64,000 bases of DNA from assembly GCA_018402305.1 (NCBI GenBank), contig JAGYJE010000006.1, forward strand, positions 116,949 to 180,948. Direction: 5' to 3'. A model generated the notes under the pieces. It had not been told where the DNA came from. It made no database searches and saw only the letters and a list, made by a program, of their open reading frames with translations. Shown here piece after piece: positions 28,587 through 38,152 of the stretch. How positions within the stretch are numbered: the first letter of the stretch is position 1; every line of letters starts with the position of its first letter. Position numbers and translations under genes: made by a program. The DNA is from Puniceicoccaceae bacterium (lineage in GTDB: Bacteria; Verrucomicrobiota; Verrucomicrobiia; Opitutales; Coraliomargaritaceae).

Positions 28587-30545
28587 CTAAAACTCCCAAA
28601 TCACCCCGATCCGGCCGCTGCGTCCTGTTCCGGGATAGAGCGCGTCGGGGGCAAATGCAGTGGATATGTATCTTTTATCAAACAGATTATCTGCAGTTAT
28701 AAAGAGCTCCAGGTTTTCACTCAATGCATAGCGTGCACTTAAATCAAACAGTATGTAATTATCGAGAGTTGCTGCCGTATTTGCAAAATCACCACCAACA
28801 AAGACAGCATCCGTATAGCTCGCGCCGAACGTTAGTGTTATGGGTGCGCTTGGACGATACTTCAATGCGAGACGCAATTTGTGCTCGGGCACCAGGGGAA
28901 CGAATGAACCATCGTAAGCGCCGCCGTTGAATTCAGCCTGCACCCATGTATAGCTAAACATCAACGAAAGCATTTCTGAAAATCTATATTTCATATCAAG
29001 GTCGGCGCCCACGCGGCGTGTTTGGTCCAAGTTGATATTCCCGCTCCCACCGTTGTAGATGATCTCGTCATTCATCCACTGATAGAACATGCGTCCGCCC
29101 AAAGACAGAGCCCCGTAGATCCAATCCGAACCAATCTCCAATTCATGCCCCTTTTCAGCATTCAAATCAAAATTGGTCGTTGGACTGTACGCAGGAGGCA
29201 GATACTGGATGAGTTCATCGGTGGATGCATACCGAAAAAAACGGCGCGCTGATCCATAAACACGCGCTTTATCGCCAATCTGCTGCACCAACCCCAGTGA
29301 CCATGCATAGTGTTCATCATCGACCTGCTCAAGCTTTACCCCGTTTTGGACTCCATCGGTCTGAGCAGACGCTAATCGAATACTAGCGGTGAGATTTAGC
29401 GCTTCGCTCAGGTCCATTCGCCAGGATCCGAAAACCGCCATGGTTTCCCGGTCGAAGTCGGCGTTACCGTAGCTGGCATTCACTTCAATAGCATCTTTAA
29501 AATAATCGAGTCCGGCAGAAGCCGTTATTATCTCCCCCGCATACCTTAGAACAGGATTGAATGCGTGCAGATCATAATCCGTCTGGCTTTCGGAAGAAAA
29601 GGGGTCTAAGTAAAGAGCATAAACCTCCTTGAATACAGAACCACCACTTAAATCGAGTGAAAATTGGTCATTCAAAGATAATCCGACGCCGAAACGAAAA
29701 TAGGCTGTTTTTTCCTCGCCGTAATTAGAGCCTTCCGTCGACTGCTTAAAATTCTCCGCCAACTCGGATCGAGTCAAGGGCCCGGGTAAACCGTATTCGC
29801 TCTCGACTGTACTAATCGAAACAAACCCGCTCAACCAATCTTCAGAAGCCCACGTTAGCTTCAACCCTCCGGCATCAGCTTCATACTGGCTGTTCTCACG
29901 GTAGCCAGCGGTCTCATCGTGCTCAGCATGTACGGAAAAACCAAGATTCCCTTCGCTTCCAGTCAATGCGACCCGCCCATTGTAACTATCGAAACTACCG
30001 AGGCTGACTTGAGTCTGCCCTGAAATTTCATCGGTCGGACGGCGTGTCTTAATCTTAATAACACCACCGGTAGCGTTGTTACCGTAGAGCGCCGATTGTC
30101 CGCCTTTGATTACTTCAACCGACCCAATCAATCCGAGAGGGATTGAAAGCCAATTAATTTGACCAAGATCCGCCGTATTCAGGCGCTGACCGTCCAGCAG
30201 AATGAGCACACGCTGGCCGCTGTTTTCACCGAATCCACCCATTGAAATCTCGGAATTTGCCGCGTTTCCCGAGGACGAACGGAAGTGCAGATTAGCTTCC
30301 GTTTTGAGCAGTTCAACCATATTGGTCGCCCCCGACTTTTCGATGGCGAGCTGATCGATGACCTGTACCCGTGAAGCGATGTTTATGTCCACGTCCATGA
30401 AGCGCGGTGCCGAGACTAACGTCGTGGGCAGTTGGCGCAGCAGCGGATCCTCGCTCTTCGCAGCAGAGCCAGCCGGAAGCAAGCAGAGACAAGCCTTTAG
30501 TGCGGTAATTACAATGGATTGTTTGATTCGAATACGGTTTCCCAT
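28587..30545 (-). CDS. TonB-dependent outer membrane receptor, Fur-linked
   Basis: The ATG at 30545 (MGNRIRIKQSIVITALKA) is preferred over the TTG at 30584, since the latter would leave only about 10 bp to the Fur-like box. The 652-residue receptor has a signal peptide, a plug domain (about residues 40-160; QRVLILLDGQRLN and IGSVEVIKGGQSALYGNNATGGVIKI), and a 22-strand-type barrel ending RSGRIGVIWEF with a terminal Phe. It resembles BtuB/FecA/FepA-type plugs for metal complexes or cobalamin. Cotranscription with a Fur-family gene points to metal or siderophore uptake; the ligand is unknown. No inner-membrane transporter is adjacent. Confidence 0.92.
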   Translation of the reverse strand: MGNRIRIKQSIVITALKACLCLLPAGSAAKSEDPLLRQLPTTLVSAPRFMDVDINIASRVQVIDQLAIEKSGATNMVELLKTEANLHFRSSSGNAANSEISMGGFGENSGQRVLILLDGQRLNTADLGQINWLSIPLGLIGSVEVIKGGQSALYGNNATGGVIKIKTRRPTDEISGQTQVSLGSFDSYNGRVALTGSEGNLGFSVHAEHDETAGYRENSQYEADAGGLKLTWASEDWLSGFVSISTVESEYGLPGPLTRSELAENFKQSTEGSNYGEEKTAYFRFGVGLSLNDQFSLDLSGGSVFKEVYALYLDPFSSESQTDYDLHAFNPVLRYAGEIITASAGLDYFKDAIEVNASYGNADFDRETMAVFGSWRMDLSEALNLTASIRLASAQTDGVQNGVKLEQVDDEHYAWSLGLVQQIGDKARVYGSARRFFRYASTDELIQYLPPAYSPTTNFDLNAEKGHELEIGSDWIYGALSLGGRMFYQWMNDEIIYNGGSGNINLDQTRRVGADLDMKYRFSEMLSLMFSYTWVQAEFNGGAYDGSFVPLVPEHKLRLALKYRPSAPITLTFGASYTDAVFVGGDFANTAATLDNYILFDLSARYALSENLELFITADNLFDKRYISTAFAPDALYPGTGRSGRIGVIWEF

Positions 30546-30594
30546 CGAGCCATCGAAAGGGCCTGGTGAAGCCACACGCAACACTTTTGATTTA

Positions 30595-30609
30595 AAAGAA
30601 TCATTCTCA
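30595..30609 (-). promoter_or_regulatory. Candidate Fur box
   Basis: Minus strand TGAGAATGATTCTTT matches 11 of 15 positions of the 7-1-7 Fur consensus TGATAATNATTATCA. It lies 50 bp upstream of the chosen receptor start and the operon encodes a Fur-family protein. Confidence 0.6.
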
Positions 30610-30811
30610 TTAAGTGGAACCGGGGTCCCTGTCCTGCCGAAGGGCTTTCGAGTTCTGAATTAAAAGCGGTACGCAAGCAGACTCTTGTTATCGAGATCGG
30701 TTCTCAATAATTAAATAGGATTGAATCTAATCTTGATCATAAGGCGCGCTTATTGACCCCGCCCCCCTCCCGGTCGGCAACGGAAACGAACATCCAGGGC
30801 AGAATCGGCCC

Positions 30812-31201
30812 TCAGACCAAAACGTCTTCGGCAATCAATATGTTATCCGCACGAATCACACGGCGGTTTCCGTCGGCGAGGACCAGGACTTTCGGCTTCC
30901 ACGAGCCAGCCTCAACCACGTCGAACTGGCCAAAAGCCATGATGACCAGTAAATCCCCCAGTTCCCCCTTGTGTGCGGCGGCTCCGTTGAGCGAGATGGT
31001 GTGCGAGCCCTTCGGAGACTCAATCGCATAGGTCTCAAAGCGCTCGCCGTTGGCGATATTCGCAACCAGAATTTTCTCGTAGGGCCGCAAGCCGACCTGC
31101 TCCATTAGGGCAGCGTCAATGGCGAGACTGCCCTCGTAATGGAGGGCCCGATCCGTGACCTCTGCACGAAGCAGCTTGGACTTGAGGAGTGTGATTTGCA
31201 T
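30812..31201 (-). CDS. panD: Aspartate 1-decarboxylase proenzyme
   Basis: A 129-residue pyruvoyl enzyme that makes beta-alanine from aspartate for pantothenate. The self-cleavage site is Gly24-Ser25 in [14 protein letters not shown]; Ser25 becomes the pyruvoyl group. Other conserved residues are in [20 protein letters not shown] and [12 protein letters not shown]. It is downstream of pheA on the same strand with an 82-bp gap. No other pantothenate gene is near. Confidence 0.96.
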   Translation of the reverse strand: MQITLLKSKLLRAEVTDRALHYEGSLAIDAALMEQVGLRPYEKILVANIANGERFETYAIESPKGSHTISLNGAAAHKGELGDLLVIMAFGQFDVVEAGSWKPKVLVLADGNRRVIRADNILIAEDVLV

Positions 31202-31283
31202 AGGATCAGATTGGTGCCAATGAGAGGATTTGTCAAAGGTCCGACATCATTGCGGGAGAGGCCCGCCTTTGACAATTTCATTT

Positions 31284-32573
31284 TTAATGGGGCAGGTTTG
31301 GATAGCTGCCGATCCATTTCACAAAGGAGCAATGGGATTCCAGCTCCGCCAGTGCCTCCTGCACCAGCGGTTCCTCATAGTGCCCAATGAAATCGATGAA
31401 AAACAAGTAATCCCAAGCCTTTTTCCGGCTCGGGCGGGACTCTATTTTGCTCAAGTTGATACCCCGCTTGCCAAATGGGCGCAGGGTTTTCTCCAATGCG
31501 CCGGGTTCGTCTTTGAGCGATAGAATCAGGCTGGTCTTATCCCGGCCCTCGCCGAGAGGGCGCGCCCGGGTCTGACCAATCACGAGGAAGCGGGTCACGT
31601 TGTCATCACGGTCCTGGATACCCCGCGCCTGAATCGGCACCCCGTAGCGCTGGGCCGCTAGTGAGCTGGCGACGGCGGCCACTCCGGCTTTTTCCTGGGC
31701 CGTGCGGGCCGCCTCTGCCGTGCTGACCACATCCACGAGTTCGGCCTGCGGAAGGTTTTCGCGCAACCATTCACGACACTGCCCCAGAGCTTGGTCCTTC
31801 GAGTGCACTTCCCTTATTTCGGCAAGCGGTGACTGCGAAATGAGACAGTGCTCAATCGGCAAATAAACTTGCGAGCAGATGTGTAAATTGGACTCGACAA
31901 ACATGTCCATCGAGTGAAACACGGCGCCCTCGGTGGAATTTTCAATCGGCACCACACCATAATCCGCTCTGCCGAGTTCGACCTCCATGAAGACGTCGGG
32001 GATGGTTTTCATGGCCCGATAGTCGAGGCTGACACCAAAGTTGCGGATCGCTGCCTGCTGGGTAAAGGTCGCCTCGGGGCCGAGATAAGCGATTACCAAT
32101 TGCTTCTCCAGCGCGATCGAGCCGGAGATAACTTCGCGGTAGACGGATCGCAAGGTCGCATTCTTGACCGGCCCGGGATTTAGGGCGCAAACTTTGGCCA
32201 TGACCTGCGCCTCCCGCGTGGGATCGTAATAATCGGCCCCGCTGGCATGCTTGATCCGGCCAATCTCCCCGGCGTGCGTCACCCGTTGATTCAAATGTCG
32301 GACGATTGAGGCATCGAGCGCGTCAACCTCGTCCGCCTTCGTTGCCTGAGCAGACGGGTCCAGCCCGGCCAGCATGAGCGCCTGGTAAATCGCCTGCAGC
32401 GTGGCGACCGAGAGCGGACCTGGATTGATCCGTGCCACTTTGGCCAAGACGGCGGCTTCATCGTAGCCGCCGTCTTGGAGTACACGCTTGTTGAGCAACT
32501 CCACGATCTGGCGGTCGATGGCATCAATCGCGTCCCGGTTTTGCCGAAGTTTCTCGCTGATATCTTCAGGCAT
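31284..32573 (-). CDS. pheA: Chorismate mutase/prephenate dehydratase with duplicated mutase segment
   Basis: A 429-residue P-protein for phenylalanine synthesis, about 45-70 residues longer than usual. Residues 158-340 form the prephenate dehydratase domain (YLGPEATFTQQAA, IENSTEGAV and the catalytic DNVTRFLV). Residues 345-425 form the ACT regulatory domain (GALEKTLRPF, KIESRPSRKKAWDY) that binds Phe. The N-terminus holds two AroQ-like segments, residues 8-72 and 80-155, both ending in NPGP...TL..(I/V)Y. Copy 1 has the N-terminal Arg (R13) but lacks the K/R-E block; copy 2 has K108 and R120-E121 but no N-terminal Arg. The start overlaps the scpB stop (TGATG). Confidence 0.93.
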   Translation of the reverse strand: MPEDISEKLRQNRDAIDAIDRQIVELLNKRVLQDGGYDEAAVLAKVARINPGPLSVATLQAIYQALMLAGLDPSAQATKADEVDALDASIVRHLNQRVTHAGEIGRIKHASGADYYDPTREAQVMAKVCALNPGPVKNATLRSVYREVISGSIALEKQLVIAYLGPEATFTQQAAIRNFGVSLDYRAMKTIPDVFMEVELGRADYGVVPIENSTEGAVFHSMDMFVESNLHICSQVYLPIEHCLISQSPLAEIREVHSKDQALGQCREWLRENLPQAELVDVVSTAEAARTAQEKAGVAAVASSLAAQRYGVPIQARGIQDRDDNVTRFLVIGQTRARPLGEGRDKTSLILSLKDEPGALEKTLRPFGKRGINLSKIESRPSRKKAWDYLFFIDFIGHYEEPLVQEALAELESHCSFVKWIGSYPNLPH

Positions 32574-33367
32574 CAGGCGGGGTTTCCTTCGCTCTTGGGA
32601 GCCGCATCACTCTCCACGTTTTCCTTTTGCCAATCGATTTCGGCAAATCTTTCATCCAAGGGCAACTCATCCGATTTTGGCTCTCTCGATAGGCCAACAT
32701 CCTCATCCGAAATGTCCTCCGGCTCCTCTTCGCTGCGGCGCATCCATTCGTCGATCTGGTGATTGCTCAAAACATCAGACGCCGGTAGCTCATCCAGCTC
32801 TTTCATACCGGTAAATTCGAGGAATTTATCGGTCGTGCCATACTGGATCGGCCGCCCGGGCAATTCGGCCCGCCCGGTCACCTGCACCAATTCCAATTCG
32901 ATTAACTTGTTCAAGGCGCTGTCGACGGAAACACCCCGAATCGCCTCCATCTCAGCACGCGTCACCGGTTGGCGATAGGCGATAATGGACAGCGTTTCCA
33001 GCGCGGCAGGGCTCAGCTTCATCGGTCGTGGCTCACCCCGGAGGAGGCGCACAAACTCGGCAAACTGGGGCGCGGTCATCAGTTGATAGCCGTTGGGCCC
33101 CTCAACGATGCGATACGCCTTGTCCTGCACCTCTGCCTCATCCGTGAGTGCCCTTAGGGCATCCTGCAGCTGCACTTGTGTGACGAGGCTGGGCACGGAG
33201 GCTGCCTCGACCACTTCATCGGCATCCCCATCGTCTTCGGCCGCTTCGGTGGCCTCAAGCATTTCCTCGTGATAGCGGGCAAATAACTTGAGTACGTCCT
33301 TAATTGTAATCGGCTCAGCGGTTGAAAGCAAAAGAGCTTCCAGAGTCTTTTTCAGGTCAAAATCCAT
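32573..33367 (-). CDS. scpB: Segregation and condensation protein B
   Basis: A 264-residue kleisin-complex protein that with ScpA and SMC compacts chromosomes. Two winged-helix domains are seen: residues about 1-110 (LEALLLSTAEPITIKDVLKLF) with an acidic insert of about 25 residues, and 110-190 (KLSPAALETLSIIAYRQPVTRAEMEAIRGV, GRPIQYGTTDKFLEFTGM). A charged acidic tail of about 70 residues follows. It is the first gene of scpB-pheA, overlapping pheA by one base, and is divergent from ilvD. scpA is not in the window. Confidence 0.94.
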   Translation of the reverse strand: MDFDLKKTLEALLLSTAEPITIKDVLKLFARYHEEMLEATEAAEDDGDADEVVEAASVPSLVTQVQLQDALRALTDEAEVQDKAYRIVEGPNGYQLMTAPQFAEFVRLLRGEPRPMKLSPAALETLSIIAYRQPVTRAEMEAIRGVSVDSALNKLIELELVQVTGRAELPGRPIQYGTTDKFLEFTGMKELDELPASDVLSNHQIDEWMRRSEEEPEDISDEDVGLSREPKSDELPLDERFAEIDWQKENVESDAAPKSEGNPA

Positions 33368-33505
33368 ATTTCAGTCAGGCTAGACGGATGCGGTTCAGGT
33401 GTGAAAGCAAAAAAGGAGGTTGTCGTTTGCGCTGGACTCCATTGGAATTTCATCCTTTCCGCAACGAGAAATCAATTTTAGAAACCTTAAATCCGATCGC
33501 TCCTC

Positions 33506-35218
33506 ATGTCACAGATTAACCAACGCCCCCACTCCTCCATCATCGTCGACGGTAACGACCGCGCGCCGGCCCGCTCGATGCTGCGTGCCGTCGGCTTTAC
33601 GGATGAGGATTTCAAAAAACCGCAAATCGCCGTCGTGAGCTCGCCGACAAATATGACCCCCTGCAACGTGCATCTCGGCGAGCTCAGTGACCACGCCCAA
33701 AAAGGCATCGACGAGGCCGGCGGAAAGCCGGTTTATTTTAACACCATCTCCGTGACCGACGGTATCTCAATGGGAACCAAGGGGATGCGCTATAGCCTCG
33801 TCTCCCGGGATGTGATTGCCGATTCTATCGAAACATCCGTCGCTGCGGAGGGTTTTGATGGGTTGGTGGCAATTGGCGGATGCGATAAAAACATGCCCGG
33901 CTGCATGATCGCAATCGCCCGCCTGAATCGTCCCGCCGTCTTCGTCTACGGGGGCACCATCCTCCCGGGACTGATGCCTCACGATAAAGATGAATGTCAC
34001 CCTATGGACATCGTCTCCGTCTTTGAGGCCGTGGGTAAACACGCCAAGGGTGAATTGACCGACGAGGAACTGAAAGAGGTCGAGAAATACGCTATCCCCG
34101 GCCCGGGTTCCTGTGGGGGGATGTATACCGCCAATACCATGGCGAGTTCAATCGAAGCACTCGGCATGAGCCTCCCCGGTAGCTCCGCGCAGATCGCGGT
34201 GGGTGAAGCTAAACGCAAAGACTGCGAAATGGCGGGCGCTGCCGTGGTTAAGCTTCTTGAAAAAGGGATCAAACCGCGCGACATCATGACCCGCAAGGCC
34301 TTCGAGAACGCCATCATGACCTGTCTCGCTCTGGGCGGGTCGACCAATATGATTCTCCATCTCCTGGCCATCGCGTATTCGGCTGACGTTGAGCTGAGTA
34401 TCGACGACTTTGCCGAGATCGGCGCGCGCATCCCGCTGCTCGCCGATGTTAAGCCGTTTGGTAAATATAGCATGAATCACCTGATTCGCATTGGAGGCAT
34501 CCGCCCCATGATGAAGCTTCTACTCGATCGCGGCTTACTCCATGGCGATTGCCTCACGGTGACCGGTGAAACCATGGCGGATTCTCTCAAGGATGTACTA
34601 CCCTACCCGGAGTATCCGGAAAAGCAGGACATTATCCGCCCTTGGGATCAGCCCATCAAGACAAGCACCCACCTCCGCATTCTGCGGGGCAACCTCGCTC
34701 CCGGTGGTGCCGTCGGTAAAATTACCGGCAATGAAGGCGAGTATTTTAAAGGCACTGCCAAGGTCTATGAAGGCGAAGAGGAAGCCCTTGTTGGCATCCT
34801 GCGCGGCGATGTCGTCGCGGGCGATGTTGTCGTGATTCGTAATGAAGGTCCCGTTGGCGGGCCGGGCATGCGGGAGATGCTCTCACCTACCAGCGCCGTG
34901 GCTGGACGCGGGCTGATTAAGGAAGTCGCTCTTATTACGGATGGTCGTTTTTCCGGCGGCAGCCATGGCTTTGACGTCGGCCACATTACCCCGGAAGCGG
35001 CTAAGGGCGGCCCCATCGGTATCGTGAAAAGCGGCGACATTATCGAAATCGACGCAGTCAACAATACGATCGACCTGCTCATTGATGAAGCAGAGTTTAA
35101 AGCGCGCCTCGCTGCCTACCAACCCAGCGGCCCTGGAGAAAAGCGCGGTGTCCTGGGCAAATATGCCGCTCTCGTCGCCACTGCATCCGAAGGTGCCGTT
35201 ACCGATAAGTATCTCTGA
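33506..35218 (+). CDS. ilvD: Dihydroxy-acid dehydratase
   Basis: A 570-residue Fe-S dehydratase of branched-chain amino acid synthesis. Cluster cysteines are visible in TPCNVHL (C53), GGCDKNMPGC (C126) and GPGSCGGMYTANTM (C202), the three-Cys pattern of [2Fe-2S] DHADs. Other family blocks are SDGISMG-like TDGISMGTKGMRYSL and GRFSGGSHGF. It is divergent from scpB-pheA across 138 bp. No leader peptide or T-box is seen upstream. No other ilv gene is nearby. Confidence 0.96.
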   Translation: MSQINQRPHSSIIVDGNDRAPARSMLRAVGFTDEDFKKPQIAVVSSPTNMTPCNVHLGELSDHAQKGIDEAGGKPVYFNTISVTDGISMGTKGMRYSLVSRDVIADSIETSVAAEGFDGLVAIGGCDKNMPGCMIAIARLNRPAVFVYGGTILPGLMPHDKDECHPMDIVSVFEAVGKHAKGELTDEELKEVEKYAIPGPGSCGGMYTANTMASSIEALGMSLPGSSAQIAVGEAKRKDCEMAGAAVVKLLEKGIKPRDIMTRKAFENAIMTCLALGGSTNMILHLLAIAYSADVELSIDDFAEIGARIPLLADVKPFGKYSMNHLIRIGGIRPMMKLLLDRGLLHGDCLTVTGETMADSLKDVLPYPEYPEKQDIIRPWDQPIKTSTHLRILRGNLAPGGAVGKITGNEGEYFKGTAKVYEGEEEALVGILRGDVVAGDVVVIRNEGPVGGPGMREMLSPTSAVAGRGLIKEVALITDGRFSGGSHGFDVGHITPEAAKGGPIGIVKSGDIIEIDAVNNTIDLLIDEAEFKARLAAYQPSGPGEKRGVLGKYAALVATASEGAVTDKYL

Positions 35219-35330
35219 GGCTGCTTCTCCCAAAACCTTCTTTGGTATACGAGTTCATTGATTAACCCATAAAACGGGCCTGTCGGCTGATTCACTTTTC
35301 CGCCAATTTGGCTGCCCACTGTTTTCGATT

Positions 35331-36905
35331 ATGTCCTGGAGCAAATTCAACGAATACTATCTACCTATTGACGAACTGGACTTCGCGCTCGATATTAGTC
35401 GTATTGACTTCAGCGACGGATATCTCGCTGAGATGGAGCCCAGAATGCAATCCGCTTTCAGTGCTATGGACGCTCTCGAGGCAGGTTCGATTGCCAACCC
35501 GGATGAAGGCCGCATGGTTGGTCACTATTGGTTGCGCAATCCCCAACTCGCTCCAAACTCGGAACTGACCCGGGCAATCGAAGACTGCCTTCGCCAAATC
35601 AAGCAAATCACCGCCGATGTGCACGCTGGGATAATCGCCGGAGGCAACGGCCCGTTCAAGAACTGCCTCATTATCGGCATCGGCGGCTCGGCGCTGGGCC
35701 CCCAATTCGTTGCCGATGCACTTGGTTGCCCAAAGCATGATAAGATGCGGCTTTTCTTTTTTGATAATACCGACCCGGACGGGATGGACCGCACACTCGC
35801 AACGCTTGATGGGCAGCTTGGGCAAACCCTGGCCATTGTCATATCCAAGTCCGGTGGCACGCCCGAAACCCGTAACGGAATGCTCGAGGCACAGGCCGCT
35901 TATCAGGCCGCCGGTCTTGAGTTTCCCAAGCACGCTATCGCCATCACCGGCGAGGGCTCCAAACTCGACAAGGTCGCTGTTTCCGAAAACTGGATCACCC
36001 GTCTGCCCATGTGGGACTGGGTGGGCGGTCGGACCTCTGAGTTGGCTGCGGTTGGCCTGCTTCCGGCTGCGCTCCAGGGACTTGATATTGATCGGATTCT
36101 GGGCGGAGCCGCCGCCATGGATACCGCCACACGTGTTCATGAGACGGCTAAAAATCCTGCCGCCCTTCTCGCCCTCATGTGGTATTTCGCGACCGACGGC
36201 AAGGGATCTAAGGATATGGTTGTCCTGCCCTACAAAGATCGCTTGATGCTCTTTTCTAAATACCTCCAGCAACTTGTCATGGAGTCCCTCGGCAAGGAAA
36301 CCGACCTCGACGGCAACTGCGTCTACCAGGGCATTGCGGTCTACGGGAACAAAGGCTCGACCGATCAGCATGCTTATGTGCAGCAACTTCGCGAAGGCGT
36401 ACACAACTTTTTTGTCACTTTTATCGAGGTCCTCAAGGATCGCTCAGGTGACTCAATTGAGGTCGAACCCGGGGCCACTTCCGGTGATTTCCTTCAAGGC
36501 TTCTACCTCGGCACACGGGATGCCCTACACGAAAACGGTCGGCAGTCCATTACGATAACGATCCGGGACGTGACTCCCGAGGCAATCGGTCAACTTATCG
36601 CTCTTTTCGAGCGAGCCGTTGGTCTCTACGCCAGTCTGATCAATGTAAACGCCTACCATCAACCAGGCGTCGAGGCTGGTAAGAAAGCCGCCACAAAGGT
36701 GCTGGACCTGGAGCGAAAAATCATTACCTTCCTCCGGACGAAGCCAAAAAACCCGATGACTGTCTCTGATATCGCTCAAGATTTGAATCTTGAGTCCTAC
36801 GAGGAACTGATTTTTAAACTTCTGAATAGACTTACGGTTAATAATCGTGGCGTTAATATCACTCAACGTTCTCCAATCACCCAGTCGCTTTTCCACTCGG
36901 ACTAG
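35331..36905 (+). CDS. pgi: Glucose-6-phosphate isomerase with C-terminal helical extension
   Basis: A 524-residue isomerase interconverting glucose-6-P and fructose-6-P. Sugar-phosphate isomerase motifs are [28 protein letters not shown] and [16 protein letters not shown]; the catalytic Glu region is [17 protein letters not shown]. After the catalytic fold, residues about 455-524 ([30 protein letters not shown]...[14 protein letters not shown]) form a winged-helix-like extension, resembling what I recall of cyanobacterial and plastid-type Pgi. It stands alone between ilvD and a coiled-coil gene, 112 bp after ilvD. Confidence 0.95.
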   Translation: MSWSKFNEYYLPIDELDFALDISRIDFSDGYLAEMEPRMQSAFSAMDALEAGSIANPDEGRMVGHYWLRNPQLAPNSELTRAIEDCLRQIKQITADVHAGIIAGGNGPFKNCLIIGIGGSALGPQFVADALGCPKHDKMRLFFFDNTDPDGMDRTLATLDGQLGQTLAIVISKSGGTPETRNGMLEAQAAYQAAGLEFPKHAIAITGEGSKLDKVAVSENWITRLPMWDWVGGRTSELAAVGLLPAALQGLDIDRILGGAAAMDTATRVHETAKNPAALLALMWYFATDGKGSKDMVVLPYKDRLMLFSKYLQQLVMESLGKETDLDGNCVYQGIAVYGNKGSTDQHAYVQQLREGVHNFFVTFIEVLKDRSGDSIEVEPGATSGDFLQGFYLGTRDALHENGRQSITITIRDVTPEAIGQLIALFERAVGLYASLINVNAYHQPGVEAGKKAATKVLDLERKIITFLRTKPKNPMTVSDIAQDLNLESYEELIFKLLNRLTVNNRGVNITQRSPITQSLFHSD

Positions 36906-36951
36906 CCCCCCAAGAATCAAATACACTCCCCCCTCAGAAACAATATACTAC

Positions 36952-37791
36952 ATGAATAATCTATCCCTCATTTTTCGAATCCTTGCTATTGTTGCCGCAG
37001 TTGCTGCTGGCGCCCTTTTCTACATGGGCCAAGGCAAACTGGCAGAGCAAAAAGCCGCGGTGGAAGCAGCTCAAAAATCCACTGCTATCGTGCAAGGTGA
37101 ACTCTCCGCGGCAAATGAGCGAGTCGCTGCCCTGGAGAGTCAACTCTCCTCAGAGCGAAACGCACTCAGCCAAGCCAAACGTGACTTGGAAAACACTCGC
37201 TCCGAGATGTATACCGCCCGCCAGGAGGTGAGCCGAACACAGCAGCAACTCATTCAAGCTCGGGATAAAATCGAGAATTTGGAAAATACTGCCAAACGCC
37301 TGCGGTCAGAATTAGTCGAAGTCGAGCAGAGTTTGGCTGACTCAAATCAGGCCACTGATGAAATTAATGTTGTTAATGAACGCGTAGTCAACCTGGAAAA
37401 ACGAATTAGCGAACTCTCAGCTGAATTGGAGGCAGCTCGAAATACCACTATTACGCGTCAACGTACAACCACCCCCAGCCACCTTCAATCAGGCGATAGC
37501 ACTTACAGCAGCGGCTTTGCTCCGACTCCCGCCCAACCACTGCCAACCGTTTCCATTGGTCCGGAAACAACGGTTCAATCAATCAGCTTGAAAAACGGCC
37601 TGATCGTTTTAGCGAATACTCCCGAAATCCAGCTTTCACCAGGGAATCAAATTACCCTTGTTCAGAACATGCAGGCTCTGGGTAAAATTTCCGTCACCCA
37701 AACGAACGATGATTTTATTGTCGCCAACATCCTTCCCGGTGCAAAAGCGCGGAGCCTTTCCCCTGGCAGTAGCATCCAGTTGCTTCGCTAA
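36952..37791 (+). CDS. Membrane-anchored coiled-coil protein of unknown function
   Basis: The ATG at 36952 (MNNLSLIFRILAIVAAVAAGALFYMGQGKLAEQ) is used; the track start at 36847 lies inside pgi. The 279-residue protein has one N-terminal membrane helix (about 7-24), a long coiled coil (about 25-165, heptad-rich with many Glu/Gln/Arg), a Ser/Thr/Pro linker and a compact C-terminal domain (about 205-279, TVQSISLKNGLIVLANTPEI...) of beta-rich character. It probably spans from the inner membrane into the periplasm. I do not recognise the family. It is followed 18 bp later by a small lipoprotein, and both end at a strong terminator. Confidence 0.8.
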   Translation: MNNLSLIFRILAIVAAVAAGALFYMGQGKLAEQKAAVEAAQKSTAIVQGELSAANERVAALESQLSSERNALSQAKRDLENTRSEMYTARQEVSRTQQQLIQARDKIENLENTAKRLRSELVEVEQSLADSNQATDEINVVNERVVNLEKRISELSAELEAARNTTITRQRTTTPSHLQSGDSTYSSGFAPTPAQPLPTVSIGPETTVQSISLKNGLIVLANTPEIQLSPGNQITLVQNMQALGKISVTQTNDDFIVANILPGAKARSLSPGSSIQLLR

Positions 37792-37809
37792 CTTCTGACG
37801 CTTAACCCT

Positions 37810-37962
37810 ATGATCATACGCAGTATCGCACTCTTCATTGCTCTTGCCGCCATGGCATTTATAACGAGCGGTTGCTTTAACAGTAGCCCGGATGAACAAT
37901 CGGTCCCGTGGAGTCGGCCGGCTGAGTGGGAGCGTGGTGCTCCAGGTTTTGGAGGCTACTAA
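37810..37962 (+). CDS. Small lipoprotein, 50 residues
   Basis: Too short for the ORF track. The ATG at 37810 gives MIIRSIALFIALAAMAFITS followed by GC, a lipobox (ITSGC) with the lipid-attachment Cys at residue 22. The mature 29-residue peptide is FNSSPDEQSVPWSRPAEWERGAPGFGGY-like after the Cys. It starts 18 bp after the coiled-coil gene and is followed 20 bp later by an intrinsic terminator, which together support a real gene. The W-S-R-P-A-E-W core looks conserved in character, but no function can be given. Confidence 0.85.
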   Translation: MIIRSIALFIALAAMAFITSGCFNSSPDEQSVPWSRPAEWERGAPGFGGY

Positions 37963-37982
37963 GCTAGTACCAATTTCCCGCA

Positions 37983-38010
37983 GGCCCATCCGACCGGATG
38001 GGCCTTTTTT
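37983..38010 (+). terminator. Rho-independent terminator
   Basis: A perfect 9-bp stem GGCCCATCC/GGATGGGCC with a GACC tetraloop is followed by six T residues. It ends the coiled-coil/lipoprotein transcript and insulates the riboswitch region. Confidence 0.95.
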
Positions 38011-38115
38011 ATGAGGTACCCGCTCGCAGAAGACCAAACGAAAAACTCAGACCGCGCGGCATCTGCTGAGCAACACGACGCACCCAGTCAACGATTCGGA
38101 TTTTCCGGGTAGAGC

Positions 38116-38144
38116 TTGACAACCCTACTTCAAACCCCTTTTTC
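38116..38144 (+). promoter_or_regulatory. Candidate promoter of the TPP-controlled receptor
   Basis: A perfect -35 hexamer TTGACA (38116-38121) is followed after 17 bp by a weak -10 (TTTTCT), placing a start site just upstream of the riboswitch. The -10 is poor, so confidence is moderate. Confidence 0.4.
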
Positions 38145-38152
38145 TTGAGGCC

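Noticed and set aside
35361-36404. 347-aa ORF antisense to pgi
   Set aside because: Shadow of a conserved gene; no start signal or family motif.
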